Numbered from the stretch's first letter, positions 8,876-17,206 are shown. The stretch is 64,000 nucleotides of DNA from Microbacterium faecale (GCF_014640975.1 NZ_BMHO01000001.1:2056166-2120165); one strand, 5' to 3'. Translations and numbers: made by a program. The notes: generated by a model not told the origin, from the letters alone.

Positions 8876-8878
8876 CGG

Positions 8879-9391
8879 CTAGCGCACCATCCTGACTTCT
8901 ACGATCCCGGCGAGGGCGGGGTCGACGAACTCGACGCCATCCGCCCGGAATCCATGGCGTTCGTAGAACGCACGAGCACGATCGTTGCCGCTGAGGACCC
9001 AGAGCTGCGCCGGTCGGTCTTCCACGACGGCATCCAGGAGGGCGCTCCCGATGCCCATCTCGTGTTCCTGCGCGAGAAGGTAGATCGAGTACAGGTGAAG
9101 GCTGCGGGCGGGGGCGAATCCCTTGATAGCGTCGGGGTGATCGGCTGGTCCGGCGAAAGCGAATCCGACCACCTGATTACCGCGCTCAGCGACCGCGATC
9201 GCGCCCGGAAGCGGATCGAGGCCGAGAATCGACTCCCACATGCGACGCCTCGCGATCAGTGCATCGTCATCCATGAAGGTATCCGGGATGACACCTGGAT
9301 AGGTCTCGCGCCATGACCCGATGTGAACGTCGGCGATCCCGTGGGCGTCGTGCAGTTCGGCGAGGCGCACCCGAAGTGCCGGGAGATCCAT
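8879..9391 (-). CDS. GNAT N-acetyltransferase
   Basis: A 170-residue GNAT enzyme. The segment GIADVHIGSWRETYPGVIPD (about 16-35) is the usual N-terminal helix pair of this subgroup, followed by a degenerate acetyl-CoA loop EMGIGSALLDA and RARAFYERHGFRADG near the C-terminus. The ATG at 9391 is chosen because upstream codons do not look like protein. It lies divergent to the deaminase gene, 117 bp away. A second, broken copy of the same gene lies at 12987-13559. The stop codon is followed at once by repeat R1. Confidence 0.8.
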   Translation of the reverse strand: MDLPALRVRLAELHDAHGIADVHIGSWRETYPGVIPDTFMDDDALIARRRMWESILGLDPLPGAIAVAERGNQVVGFAFAGPADHPDAIKGFAPARSLHLYSIYLLAQEHEMGIGSALLDAVVEDRPAQLWVLSGNDRARAFYERHGFRADGVEFVDPALAGIVEVRMVR

Positions 9392-9508
9392 GGTGAGACG
9401 ATACACGGACGACTCACGCGTGATTGCCGACGATGGATCCTGGTCCCGTCGATCCGCGCGGGTTCGCAGATGGGCTTGCGTCAAACGTGCCTGATATCGT
9501 TGCGCGCT

Positions 9509-10195
9509 GTGGAGCCTCTCGAAGACGATCAAAGGGTCATCGACGCAGCCGAAGCGCTTGCACGGAGGTTGGGCGACAACGACAATCACACCGTCGCTGC
9601 GGCTGTCATGGATATCGATGGGCGCGTCCATGAAGCGGTGAATGTCTATCACTTCACAGGTGGGCCGTGCGCGGAGCTCGTCGTACTTGGTGTCGCGGCG
9701 ACGTCAGGAGCGAAGCAACTCCTGACGATTGCCGCAGCCGGCGACCGAGGCCGCGGACTGATCTCGCCGTGCGGACGCTGCCGGCAGGTGCTCCTCGATC
9801 AGCACCCGGACATCCTGGTCGCGGTGCCAACCGAGAACGACCCGGTGATGCGGCCGATCCGCAAGCTGCTTCCGGACACGTACTTCTATCCGGACGCGCC
9901 TGATGGACAAATCGTGCGCTTCAATCGCAGGTACCACGACGAAGTGATGTCGGGGGAGAAGACGTCAACCATCAGGTGGGACGAAGAGTGGCTTGCTGTT
10001 GGTCAGGCGACGTTCGTCTTTGAGGGCCATCCGCAGTTCGCGCATGTCGACGGGGCGATCACGGCTGTGGAGGCGACGACGCTCACCGCCTTGGATCCCG
10101 GCCATGCCGCTGGCTTGCGTGGCCATTACCCCGCTATGCCTGACGACGCCAAACTGTTGCGAGTTGAGTTTCGGGTCGACCTTCACGGCACTTGA
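9509..10195 (+). CDS. Blasticidin-S-deaminase-like domain fused to an ASCH domain
   Basis: A 228-residue two-domain protein. Residues 1-130 are a cytidine-deaminase fold with zinc ligands Cys54, Cys88 and Cys91 and catalytic Glu56 (GGPCAELVVLG and SPCGRCRQVLLD). The segment VNVYHFTGGPCAELVVLG is strikingly like the published blasticidin S deaminase (BSD) of Aspergillus. Residues about 137-228 (FNRRYHDEVMSGEKTSTIRW onward) form an ASCH domain, a PUA-like fold associated with RNA or modified nucleosides. The start is the GTG at 9509; an upstream ATG at 9470 is possible. Deamination of a cytosine nucleoside antibiotic or modified nucleoside is inferred, not shown. Confidence 0.8.
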   Translation: MEPLEDDQRVIDAAEALARRLGDNDNHTVAAAVMDIDGRVHEAVNVYHFTGGPCAELVVLGVAATSGAKQLLTIAAAGDRGRGLISPCGRCRQVLLDQHPDILVAVPTENDPVMRPIRKLLPDTYFYPDAPDGQIVRFNRRYHDEVMSGEKTSTIRWDEEWLAVGQATFVFEGHPQFAHVDGAITAVEATTLTALDPGHAAGLRGHYPAMPDDAKLLRVEFRVDLHGT

Positions 10196-10206
10196 TTGCG
10201 GGGGTT

Positions 10207-10983
10207 CTAGGCCTGCGGTAGCCATAGTGTCATGCGCAGTTCTTCGTCGGGAATGTGGAGCACTTCGTAGCGTCGGGCAATCACCTCGCCCGTCGCGGTG
10301 CGAATGTGCTTGATCGACGCACGGCGCTGCTGGACGATGTGCTCGGCCCACCACTCCGTGAACAGCGGGCTCTGCGCGCTGAGATCCGCAACGAGCGTCT
10401 GCAGCTGAGGGTCGTGGAGATCGTCTGCGTTGGCCGCACGGAGGTGGGCGACGGCGCCGCGTGCGAGCTCTTCCCACTCGACGAAGATCTGAGAAGCACG
10501 CGGGTCTGTCATCAGGTAGCGGCATGTGTTGCGCTGCTCAGGCGCGAGGTCAGCGAAGCCGTCGTACAACGCGAGTCCTTCGTGATTCGCGGCAATCATG
10601 TTGCTGAATCGGTCCAGAACGTACGCGGGATTCGGCGCCACAGCCTGAACCAGCGCGCTCATCCGCTCGGCAAGAGCGCTGCTGCTCGCGCGCGCGTCGC
10701 GCGACGAGTTGGCAGGCGTCCCGCGCAACCGAAAGAGATGGGACTTCCCATCGTCGGTAAGGTCCAGGACGCCCGCCAGCGCGTTGATCACTGCATCGCT
10801 GGGGTGCCTCTCGCGCCCCTGCTCGAGACGGGTGTAGTAGTCGACGCTGATCCCTGCTGACGCCGCAACCTCTTCGCGCCGCAGGCCCGTTATCCGGCGC
10901 CTGCCGGCGGCGCCGTTCGTCGACGGCTGGGGCGGCACTGCCGCTCGACGAGCGCGGAGGAAGTCGCCAAGTTCGTTGGGCAC
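10207..10983 (-). CDS. XRE-family transcriptional regulator with MmyB-like ligand domain
   Basis: A 258-residue regulator. The N-terminal HTH_31-type domain has ITGLRREEVAASAGISVDYY (31-50) and TRLEQGRERHPS. The C-terminal part (about 110-258) is the PAS-like MmyB domain (NPAYVLDRFSNMIAANHEGL; RYLMTDPRASQIFVEWEELA). Members of this family usually control an adjacent oxidoreductase or methyltransferase gene. Here it is divergent from the SAM methyltransferase at 11107, with 123 bp between, so it probably regulates that gene and itself. Confidence 0.88.
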   Translation of the reverse strand: MPNELGDFLRARRAAVPPQPSTNGAAGRRRITGLRREEVAASAGISVDYYTRLEQGRERHPSDAVINALAGVLDLTDDGKSHLFRLRGTPANSSRDARASSSALAERMSALVQAVAPNPAYVLDRFSNMIAANHEGLALYDGFADLAPEQRNTCRYLMTDPRASQIFVEWEELARGAVAHLRAANADDLHDPQLQTLVADLSAQSPLFTEWWAEHIVQQRRASIKHIRTATGEVIARRYEVLHIPDEELRMTLWLPQA

Positions 10984-11106
10984 GTTGCGGTTCCTTCCTG
11001 CCCCGCTCGGGTGGGTCCGGGACTCCTATGAAGAGTACGGCCTTCCGCCCTGCTGGTCGGAGTCGGGAGGGTAGGCGGAAGCATCCCTCGCGAGGAAGGT
11101 CATCCC

Positions 11107-11913
11107 ATGACGTCATATACCCACGGTCATCACGAATCGGTTCTGCGCTCGCACCGCTCGCGCACCGCGCAGAACTCAGCCGCGTACCTTCTTCGGCTGC
11201 TGAAGCCTGCCGACCGGCTTCTCGACGTAGGTGCCGGACCTGGCACAATTACGGCCGACCTTGCCGAGCTCGTTCTCGAGGTCACTGCGACCGAGATCGG
11301 CGAGGAGGAGCTGACGCTCACCCGCGCGACTGCAGCCGAACGCGGAAGCACGAACATCGACTTCCGAACCGCCGACACTCATGCACTCCCGTTTGATGAC
11401 GACACATTCGATGTCACGCATGCACATCAGGTGCTGCAGCACGTCGCCGACCCGGTGCGGGCTATGCGGGAGATGGCGCGTGTCACGAAGCCGGGCGGCA
11501 TCGTCGCCGTGCGTGACAGCGACCACGCCGGTTTCTGCTGGTGGCCGCAACTTCCCGCCCTGGACAAGTGGCTGAGCTTGTACCGCACGGCAGCACGCGC
11601 CAACGGAGGCGAGCCGGATGCCGGGCGCCGGCTGCTCTCCTGGGCGCACGCAGCTGGCCTCAACGACGCCACCGCCACGTCGAGCACCTGGTGCTACGCC
11701 AACCCGACTGAGCGCGCCTGGTGGGGAAGCATGTGGGCCGACCGCATCCTGAACTCCGCGATCGCGCGGCAGCTCATCGACTCAGGCTTTGCCGCGCAAG
11801 CCGAACTTCAGGAGATTAGCGACGCGTGGAAGGAGTGGGCAGCCGACGAGGACGGCTGGATCTCTATCCTCCATGGCGAGATCGTCTGCCGAGTCCCGCC
11901 AACTGCGGGGTGA
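11107..11913 (+). CDS. Class I SAM-dependent methyltransferase (UbiE-like)
   Basis: A 268-residue methyltransferase. Motif I is LLDVGAGPGTIT (38-49), followed by an acidic post-I residue (VTATEIGEEELTL) and motif DDDTFDVTHAHQVLQHV, giving a complete Rossmann-like SAM fold. A family-typical ending (WKEWAADEDGWISILHGEIV) closes the protein. An AGGAAGG-like ribosome-binding site sits 9 bases before the ATG. It is divergent from the XRE regulator. The methyl acceptor is unknown; methylation of a small toxic compound would suit its accessory surroundings. Confidence 0.87.
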   Translation: MTSYTHGHHESVLRSHRSRTAQNSAAYLLRLLKPADRLLDVGAGPGTITADLAELVLEVTATEIGEEELTLTRATAAERGSTNIDFRTADTHALPFDDDTFDVTHAHQVLQHVADPVRAMREMARVTKPGGIVAVRDSDHAGFCWWPQLPALDKWLSLYRTAARANGGEPDAGRRLLSWAHAAGLNDATATSSTWCYANPTERAWWGSMWADRILNSAIARQLIDSGFAAQAELQEISDAWKEWAADEDGWISILHGEIVCRVPPTAG

Positions 11914-11965
11914 GTGTAGCAACACCTGCGGGTCGCACGCGGCGCTGAGGGGCCGGTGGTTCCTC

Positions 11966-12034
11966 GCGCAGATCAGGGCGGGAGAGTGCATTCAACGAGA
12001 ACATGTCGGCTTCTGATGGTTGACCGGGTTATCG
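11966..12034 (-). repeat. Recurrent element R2, after the stop of the PHP gene
   Basis: A 69-bp segment. Its first 27 bases (plus strand) match R4 at 14524 almost perfectly. Its second half (ACATGTCGGCTTCTGATGG) matches R3 at 12997-13013. Arms TTGACCG at 12020-12026 and CGGTCAA at 12053-12059 form an inverted repeat that includes the PHP stop codon. Confidence 0.7.
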
Positions 12035-12055
12035 GTTCCTTCACTATCTGCTCGG

Positions 12056-12910
12056 TCAACGAACCCAGTAGTCCCAGGTGTTTGCGCCAGCTCGGAATCC
12101 GTAGTGTTCGAGCATGGCGACGGCTTCCGGGAAATTACGGGCCACCGCATCCGGTGTGTGAGCGTCGCTTCCAAAGGTCACAGCGCGGCCACCTTCCTCG
12201 GCCCACCACTGGGGCACCCACGACCACAGACGGCCGGTGTTCATCTCGAGCGCGCGTCCCCTCTCTGCGATCGACCGCATCGCCCGACGAAATCCTTCCT
12301 CGAACGCTCGGGGATCGAACGGGCCGAGATCCCACGTCGGCCATGTGCGCGCCGCATAGTCGATGTGCGTGAACACGGCGAAGCTGTCGGAGCCCTCGAC
12401 CATGCGCGGCACTTCCTCTAGATACGCCCACATAACCTCCGCTGCCGGATGCTCGGCGTAGAGGGTCACGGGCTCGGCGCGCAGGCCGCCACCCATGTCC
12501 AGGGTGTGAAGCGAGCCCAGCACAAGATCGAGCGCCGACAGGTCGATGAGATCCCCGGCAGCCTCCTCAAAAAGGTGGGGCTGACCTAGCTCAACTCCCG
12601 ATCGAATCACAAGATCAGGGAACGCCCGCCGGAAGCGGTCGATGCTGTCGAGATAGCCTTCGGCATTGAGTAGTGGATGCTCAACCGCGCCATCAGCGGA
12701 GAGAAATCTGCGTTGGTGTGGCATGAGATCATCTGAGCTTGATCGCCATGTGCCAGGGAAGTCGAGGTGTTCGGTGAAAGTAACCGCAGGCAGCCCGATA
12801 CGGACCGCGTGTTCACAGGTCGCGCGCATTCGCCCTCGGGCAGCTGATTCGGGGCCACCCGTGTCCCACGACCACTCGCTATGAACGTGACTATCCGCAG
12901 GGAAGTTCAT
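12056..12910 (-). CDS. PHP-domain hydrolase (histidinol-phosphatase-like)
   Basis: A 284-residue PHP-family metal-dependent phosphoesterase. The first motif is DSHVHSEWS (6-14). Further metal-ligand candidates are FTEHLDF (about 45-51), the Glu in RSGVELGQPHL, the His in GSLHTLDMG, THIDYA and GSDAHTP near the C-terminus. This matches HisK-type histidinol phosphatases, but no his genes are near and the accessory setting argues for another phosphate ester. The 3' end is marked by repeat R2, and R3 lies 76 bp upstream of the start, so the gene forms a self-contained unit between two repeat copies. Confidence 0.85.
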   Translation of the reverse strand: MNFPADSHVHSEWSWDTGGPESAARGRMRATCEHAVRIGLPAVTFTEHLDFPGTWRSSSDDLMPHQRRFLSADGAVEHPLLNAEGYLDSIDRFRRAFPDLVIRSGVELGQPHLFEEAAGDLIDLSALDLVLGSLHTLDMGGGLRAEPVTLYAEHPAAEVMWAYLEEVPRMVEGSDSFAVFTHIDYAARTWPTWDLGPFDPRAFEEGFRRAMRSIAERGRALEMNTGRLWSWVPQWWAEEGGRAVTFGSDAHTPDAVARNFPEAVAMLEHYGFRAGANTWDYWVR

Positions 12911-12985
12911 CTCGAAAGTCTAGGACGGCGCACAATTCGCCGTTTCTACTGTTCAGAGGGCGTATTCTGCAGCGGCTTACTCGCA

Positions 12986-13052
12986 TCTAACGAGACCATG
13001 TCAGCTTCTGATGGGTAATCCCGTTACCCGCTTCTTCGCTCTTGAGCGCCGC
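12986..13052 (-). repeat. Recurrent element R3, read into by the GNAT pseudogene
   Basis: Plus-strand bases TAACGAGACCATGTCAGC (12988-13005), then TTCTGATGG, match R2; bases 13008-13052 match R1. On the minus strand GGGTAA and TTACCC form a 6-bp stem around CGGGA. Confidence 0.7.
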
Positions 13053-13559
13053 CGAGAGCACCATCCTGACTTCCACGATTCCATCGGACGCGGGGTCGAC
13101 GAACTCGACGCCATCCGCCCGGAATCCATGGCGTTCGTAGAACGCGCGAGCACGATCGTTGCCGCTGAGGATCCAGAGCTGCACTGGATGATCTTCCAGG
13201 GCGGCGTCCAGGAGGCTGCTCCGATGCCTCTGTCGTGCTCGTGCGCGAGGAGGTAGATCGATCACAGATTCAGGTCGCGTGCTGGTGTGAGACCCTTCGT
13301 GGCATCGGGGTCGGATGGGGCCGCGAAAGCGAGACCGTCGACCTGCCGGGCGACCGCGGCTCGATCACGTTCGAGGACGAGACTCCCGAGGGCGCCGGGG
13401 AGCGGATCTCGGCTGAGAATTGTTTCCCACATGCGTCGCCTTGCCTCCAGCGTATCGGCGCCCATGAAGCGGTCAGGGATCACTCCGGAGTACGTCTCGC
13501 GCCATCACTGGATATGGACATCGGCAATCCCGTAGGCGTCGGTGAGGCTGTGATCTGCC
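12987..13559 (-). pseudogene. Broken second copy of the GNAT acetyltransferase
   Basis: The minus strand encodes a relative of the gene at 8879-9391, recognisable from GIADVHI through RARAFYERHGFRADGVEF to VRMV. It is disabled by a stop after HIQ, a second stop after the ARDLNL segment, and a frameshift in the acetyl-CoA loop, so the two halves are in different frames. The stop codon of the intact relative is also lost, so the final frame reads on through R3 to a TAG at 12987, adding a tail that ends GNGITHQKLTWSR. At its 5' side it is joined directly to a recombinase remnant. Confidence 0.8.
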
Positions 13560-13573
13560 AGGCGTTGACTCGC

Positions 13574-13888
13574 CCCGGCTTCGTCGAGCGCGCGCATGCG
13601 TGCGAGGTGCACGCATTTCGCGAGTTGCTGGATCAACAGCGCGTCGGCGGGGGAGAGGGGAGTGACTTTGTCGGTGACCCAAACCTCGAATCGTTCGACG
13701 TCGAGGGTTACCTTGTCGAGCACGCCATGCTCCATGAACAACTAATGCAGGAATGCGACCTTCGCGCGCGATGAATGGGTGATGAACGCGTTGTGAGAGA
13801 TCGCCCGTGCACCGGTCGCGAAATCGCGGAGCAACTGTTTCGTGTCCCTAATGATCGTCAGCCAGATCGTCGCGTTGCTGTGTCGACC
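13574..13888 (-). pseudogene. Remnant of a zinc-ribbon tyrosine recombinase gene
   Basis: The minus strand gives ATIWLTIIRDTKQLLRDFAT, a stop, then EHGVLDKVTLDVERFEVWV and QQLAKCVHLARMRALDEAG. This aligns with about residues 57-150 of the recombinase at 26529-27833 (ATIWLTVNPAAKQLLRDLAT; EHGLLERVNFDIERFQAWV; RQFARWVHLQRMHALDAAG). A TAG interrupts it, and the catalytic half is missing, replaced by the GNAT pseudogene. It is plainly a fossil of a second member of the same recombinase family. Confidence 0.75.
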
Positions 13889-13920
13889 GCATCGTCCGGC
13901 GGGTTAAGTAGCCTTGCGAG

Positions 13921-14415
13921 ATGAGCTCAATGATCGCGACCGACCGCCGCGGCAATCACCTCGTCTCGCTTGAAACGGCGAGCCCCGAAGAACTCAATGC
14001 TGCCGCCGCGCACACTCGCTGCCCGCTTGCGCTCGTCGTGCTCGTTGACGGCGCGACAGGAGACGTGTTGTTCGGCCTGAACACCTGGCGACGCGAATAT
14101 GAGCTTCCCGGTGGCATTGTTGAGCGCGGGGAGTCGTTCGTCGAAGCGGCACGACGAGAGCTCGAAGAAGAAACTGGCATCCGAATCGACACTCTCGATC
14201 TCCTCGGCTACGCACGTTTCACTCTAACGGACCCGAACCGCAGCGAACTAGGTGCGGTCTACTTCGCGAAGGTTGTCAACGAGCACGCAACGGCCAGTGA
14301 CGAGATGCTGCAGTTCGTCTGGCGGCGGCCGCTGAGCGAGTCGAATTTTACGATCTCCATACTTGACGACGCGATCGCAGAGTGGGCGGCTCGCTCTGGT
14401 GAAGCCACCTCATAG
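13921..14415 (+). CDS. NUDIX hydrolase
   Basis: A 164-residue NUDIX enzyme. The box GX5EX7REUXEEXGU is complete from Gly65 to Ile87 (GIVERGESFVEAARRELEEE, then TGI). The preceding ELPGG and following LLGYARFTLTDPNRSELGAVYF fit a small house-cleaning pyrophosphatase acting on nucleoside diphosphate derivatives. It is a single-gene unit in the accessory patch, read on the plus strand, with the recombinase remnant 33 bp upstream and R4 109 bp downstream. The precise substrate is unknown. Confidence 0.88.
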   Translation: MSSMIATDRRGNHLVSLETASPEELNAAAAHTRCPLALVVLVDGATGDVLFGLNTWRREYELPGGIVERGESFVEAARRELEEETGIRIDTLDLLGYARFTLTDPNRSELGAVYFAKVVNEHATASDEMLQFVWRRPLSESNFTISILDDAIAEWAARSGEATS

Positions 14416-14523
14416 CAACGCCCTTAAGCCTCTGGCGATTCATCGTCCCGGCGCACGTTACCGATGTTCATATATGGGCGCTCAACGGTGATGACGCCGG
14501 AAGCGGCCGTTATCGGAGGGCAC

Positions 14524-14593
14524 GCGCAAATCAGGGCGGGAGAGCGCATCAAGTCATAGCATGCCAACCTCTACTGGTGACCCGGCGTAATCG
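14524..14593 (-). repeat. Recurrent element R4
   Basis: The first 27 bases (GCGCAAATCAGGGCGGGAGA and on) match R2 at 11966 with two or three differences. The second half is a more diverged version of the same element. Unlike R1-R3, it lies downstream of a plus-strand gene (NUDIX). The remainder of 14416-14933 shows no gene; it holds this element, the island's left end and the cmtR promoter. Confidence 0.6.
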
Positions 14594-14744
14594 TGACCGG
14601 CGTATTCGCTGTCGAGAACGCCCGTCCGACACTCCGCCGAATACGTACCACACGCGTTTCGGTGCGGTTAGGTTTCGGCGGAGGGTTTCGGCGGGTCACG
14701 CTTCGGCGTGTCGCGCGCTTGATGGCCCTCGTCGGCCTGGTCGC

Positions 14745-14837
14745 CAGAAACGATCGTTTGCGGCGCGGCGAGTGAAGGCACACCAGATCGAATGCCAGAA
14801 ATGTGCGCCGTAAACGGGTTTCGGTAGGCGTATTCGG
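14745..14837 (+). repeat. Left inverted repeat of the heavy-metal island
   Basis: An outer palindrome AAACGATCGTTT (14748-14759) is followed by 35 bases, then an arm at 14795-14837. Read in reverse complement, the arm begins CCGAATACGCCT, continues CCGAAA, and ends CGGCGCACATTTCTGG. The same three parts with the same 35-base spacing occur inverted at 26122-26211. Confidence 0.85.
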
Positions 14838-14915
14838 TGGGGGTGGGCCGGATGTACTTACACCCACGCCCCAGAGATGTGGCCTGGGGTGAAGCCGTTC
14901 CGATAGGTCATCAAT

Positions 14916-14932
14916 CACTGTATAGTTCAGTG
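14916..14932 (+). promoter_or_regulatory. cmtR promoter with overlapping operator
   Basis: CACTG and CAGTG (14916-14920, 14928-14932) are inverted arms around TATAGT (14921-14926), a good -10 hexamer. Transcription starting about 7 bases later would begin at or next to the GTG at 14934, so the mRNA is probably leaderless. A repressor bound here would block RNA polymerase directly. Confidence 0.6.
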
Positions 14933-14933
14933 T

Positions 14934-15293
14934 GTGCTGACTATTGCCTCACGCCTCGATGTCATGAACCGGCTCGGCCGGGCCATGGCCGATCCCACGC
15001 GTTCCCGAATCCTAATGTCTCTGCTCGGTGGACCGAGCTACCCGGCTGTGCTCTCTCGTGAGCTGGAGCTGACACGGTCGAACGTGTCGAATCATCTCAC
15101 CTGCCTGCGAGACTGCGGGATCGTCGTTGCCGAGCCGGAGGGTCGCCAGACTCGTTACGAGATCGCCGACCCGCATCTTGCGGCTGCGCTCGTCGCGCTC
15201 GTGGACGTGACTCTGGCGGTCGATGAGCATGCGCCGTGCGTGGACTCTGCGTGCACGGTGGCTGGCTGCTGTGGGGCGGGGGCTGACGCGTGA
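14934..15293 (+). CDS. cmtR: CmtR-type ArsR/SmtB-family metal-responsive repressor
   Basis: A 119-residue winged-helix repressor. The recognition helix region LTRSNVSNHLTCLRDCG is almost that of Mycobacterium tuberculosis CmtR, and the Cd/Pb-binding cysteines fall at the same positions, Cys57, Cys61 and Cys102. Extra cysteines follow (107, 112, 113). CmtR represses its efflux operon until Cd(II) or Pb(II) binds. It is the first gene of the Cd half of the island and overlaps the ATPase start by 4 bp. The GTG start is supported by the leaderless promoter. Confidence 0.92.
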   Translation: MLTIASRLDVMNRLGRAMADPTRSRILMSLLGGPSYPAVLSRELELTRSNVSNHLTCLRDCGIVVAEPEGRQTRYEIADPHLAAALVALVDVTLAVDEHAPCVDSACTVAGCCGAGADA

Positions 15294-17206
15294 GCGCGGC
15301 GTGCGGCTGCGAGCACGAGCCTGCCGCGACGGTGGGCGAAGAGATCGAAGAGGCCGAGCGGCCCTGGTGGAGAGACCGCGGGGTCATGGTGCCGGTGTTC
15401 TCCGGCGTTGCGTTCCTGGCCGGTCTGATCTTCGAGTGGTCCGGGCTCGAGATCCCGGCACTGGTGCTGTTCTGGGTCGGACTGCTTCTGGGCGCGTCGA
15501 CGTTCACGCCCGGCGCGCTCCGGAAACTGTTCAAGGGCAAGCTCGGCATCGGGCTGCTGATGACGATCAGCGCGATCGGTGCCGTCATCCTCGGGTACGT
15601 GGAGGAGGCTGCAGCTCTGGCGTTCTTGTACTCGATCGCGGAGGCGCTTGAGGACAAGGCGATGGACCGCGCCCGCGGCGGACTGAGGGCACTGCTGAAG
15701 CTCGTGCCGGAGACAGCGACAGTGCTGCAGGGCGGCGTCTCCGCGCAGGTGCCGGCGAGCGAGTTGACGGTCGGCCAGGTCATGGTGGTCCGCCCGGGTG
15801 AGCGGATCGCGACTGACGGGGTCGTGCGCTCTGGCCGCTCCAGCCTGGACACTTCCGCGATCACCGGGGAGTCGATCCCGGTCGAGGTCGAGCCCGGCGA
15901 CGCGGTGTCGGCCGGTGCGATCAACAGCGCCGGCGCCCTGGAGGTCGAGGCGACCGCTGCGGGCACCGACAACTCGCTCACGACGATCGTGGAGCTGGTC
16001 GAGAAAGCGCAGACCGAGAAGGGCGAGCGTGCTCGTCTGGCGGACAGGATCGCCCGCCCACTGGTGCCCGGCGTTCTGATCCTCGCTGCGCTCGTCGCGA
16101 TCATCGGGTCGCTGCTGGGCGACCCGGAGGTGTGGATCACTCGCGCGCTCGTCGTGCTGGTCGCCGCTTCTCCGTGTGCGCTGGCGATCTCGGTGCCGCT
16201 GACGGTCGTCGCGGCGATCGGTGCGGCGAGCAAGTTCGGTGTGATCATCAAGTCCGGCGCCGTTTTCGAGCGATTCGGCACGGTCCGATACGTTGCCGTC
16301 GACAAGACCGGCACCCTCACCCGCAACGAGCCCGCCGTGACCGCCGTGCTCACTGCGAACGGGGTGACCGAGGCTCAGGCTCTGGCCTGGGCGGCCGCGT
16401 TGGAGCAGCACAGCACGCATCCTCTCGCCTCAGCGATCACTGCCGCGGCGCCGGGGACTCCCGCAGCTGCAGATGTGACCGAGCAGGCCGGGCACGGCAT
16501 TGTCGGCACCGTCGACGGATCGAGAATCACCGTCGGTAGTCCCCGCTGGCTGGACGCCGGCGACCTCGCGGAGCGGGTCGCGGAGTTGGAAGAGCAGGGC
16601 ATGACCGTCGTCATCGTGCACCGCAACGGAACCCCCGTCGCCGCGATCGGCGTCCGTGACGAACTGCGCCCGGAAGTCCCCGAGGTCGTCCGGACACTCA
16701 CCGGCCAGGGCGTCGGGGTGACGATGCTCACCGGCGACAACGCCCGGACCGCTCGCGCGCTGGCGGCGCAGGCCGGGATCAGCGACGTGCGAGCAGAGCT
16801 GCGCCCTGAAGACAAAGCGACCGCGATCGGGGAACTGTCGAAGGCGGGACCGGTCGCGATGATCGGCGACGGCATCAACGACGCCCCGGCCCTCGCGTCC
16901 GCGGACATCGGCATCGCGATGGGAGCGACCGGATCCGACGCAGCGATCGAGTCCGCCGACGTGGCCTTCACCGGGCATGATCTCCGCCTGATCCCGCGAG
17001 CGTTCGATCACGCCCGGCGCGGTCGACAGATCATCAACCAGAACATCATCCTGTCGCTGCTGATCATCACCGCACTGCTCCCGCTCGCGCTCTTCGGGGT
17101 CCTGGGGCTAGCCGCTGTCGTCCTGGTCCATGAGGTCGCGGAGGTCATCGTGATCCTCAACGGCCTGCGTGCCGCACGCACCCGCACGCCACGACTGGAA
17201 AGCTGA
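15290..17206 (+). CDS. Heavy-metal P1B-type ATPase (Cd/Zn/Pb/Co efflux)
   Basis: A 638-residue P-type ATPase with no N-terminal HMA domain; residues 5-9 (CGCEH) could bind metal. TGES is at 192-195, the TM metal motif is SPC (294-296), the phosphorylation site DKTGT (338-342), with MLTGDN and GDGINDAPA later. SPC rather than CPC is the P1B-4 signature (CoaT/CtpD-like), and the last helices carry VLVHEVAEVIVI. Operon position under CmtR points to Cd or Pb, the motif to Co, Zn or broad range, so the metal is left open. The gene overlaps both neighbours by a few bases. Confidence 0.9.
   Translation: MSAACGCEHEPAATVGEEIEEAERPWWRDRGVMVPVFSGVAFLAGLIFEWSGLEIPALVLFWVGLLLGASTFTPGALRKLFKGKLGIGLLMTISAIGAVILGYVEEAAALAFLYSIAEALEDKAMDRARGGLRALLKLVPETATVLQGGVSAQVPASELTVGQVMVVRPGERIATDGVVRSGRSSLDTSAITGESIPVEVEPGDAVSAGAINSAGALEVEATAAGTDNSLTTIVELVEKAQTEKGERARLADRIARPLVPGVLILAALVAIIGSLLGDPEVWITRALVVLVAASPCALAISVPLTVVAAIGAASKFGVIIKSGAVFERFGTVRYVAVDKTGTLTRNEPAVTAVLTANGVTEAQALAWAAALEQHSTHPLASAITAAAPGTPAAADVTEQAGHGIVGTVDGSRITVGSPRWLDAGDLAERVAELEEQGMTVVIVHRNGTPVAAIGVRDELRPEVPEVVRTLTGQGVGVTMLTGDNARTARALAAQAGISDVRAELRPEDKATAIGELSKAGPVAMIGDGINDAPALASADIGIAMGATGSDAAIESADVAFTGHDLRLIPRAFDHARRGRQIINQNIILSLLIITALLPLALFGVLGLAAVVLVHEVAEVIVILNGLRAARTRTPRLES

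Noticed and set aside
8651..9316. Plus-strand frame of 221 codons
   Set aside because: Antisense to the GNAT gene and the lipoprotein remnant, both of which have recognisable motifs.
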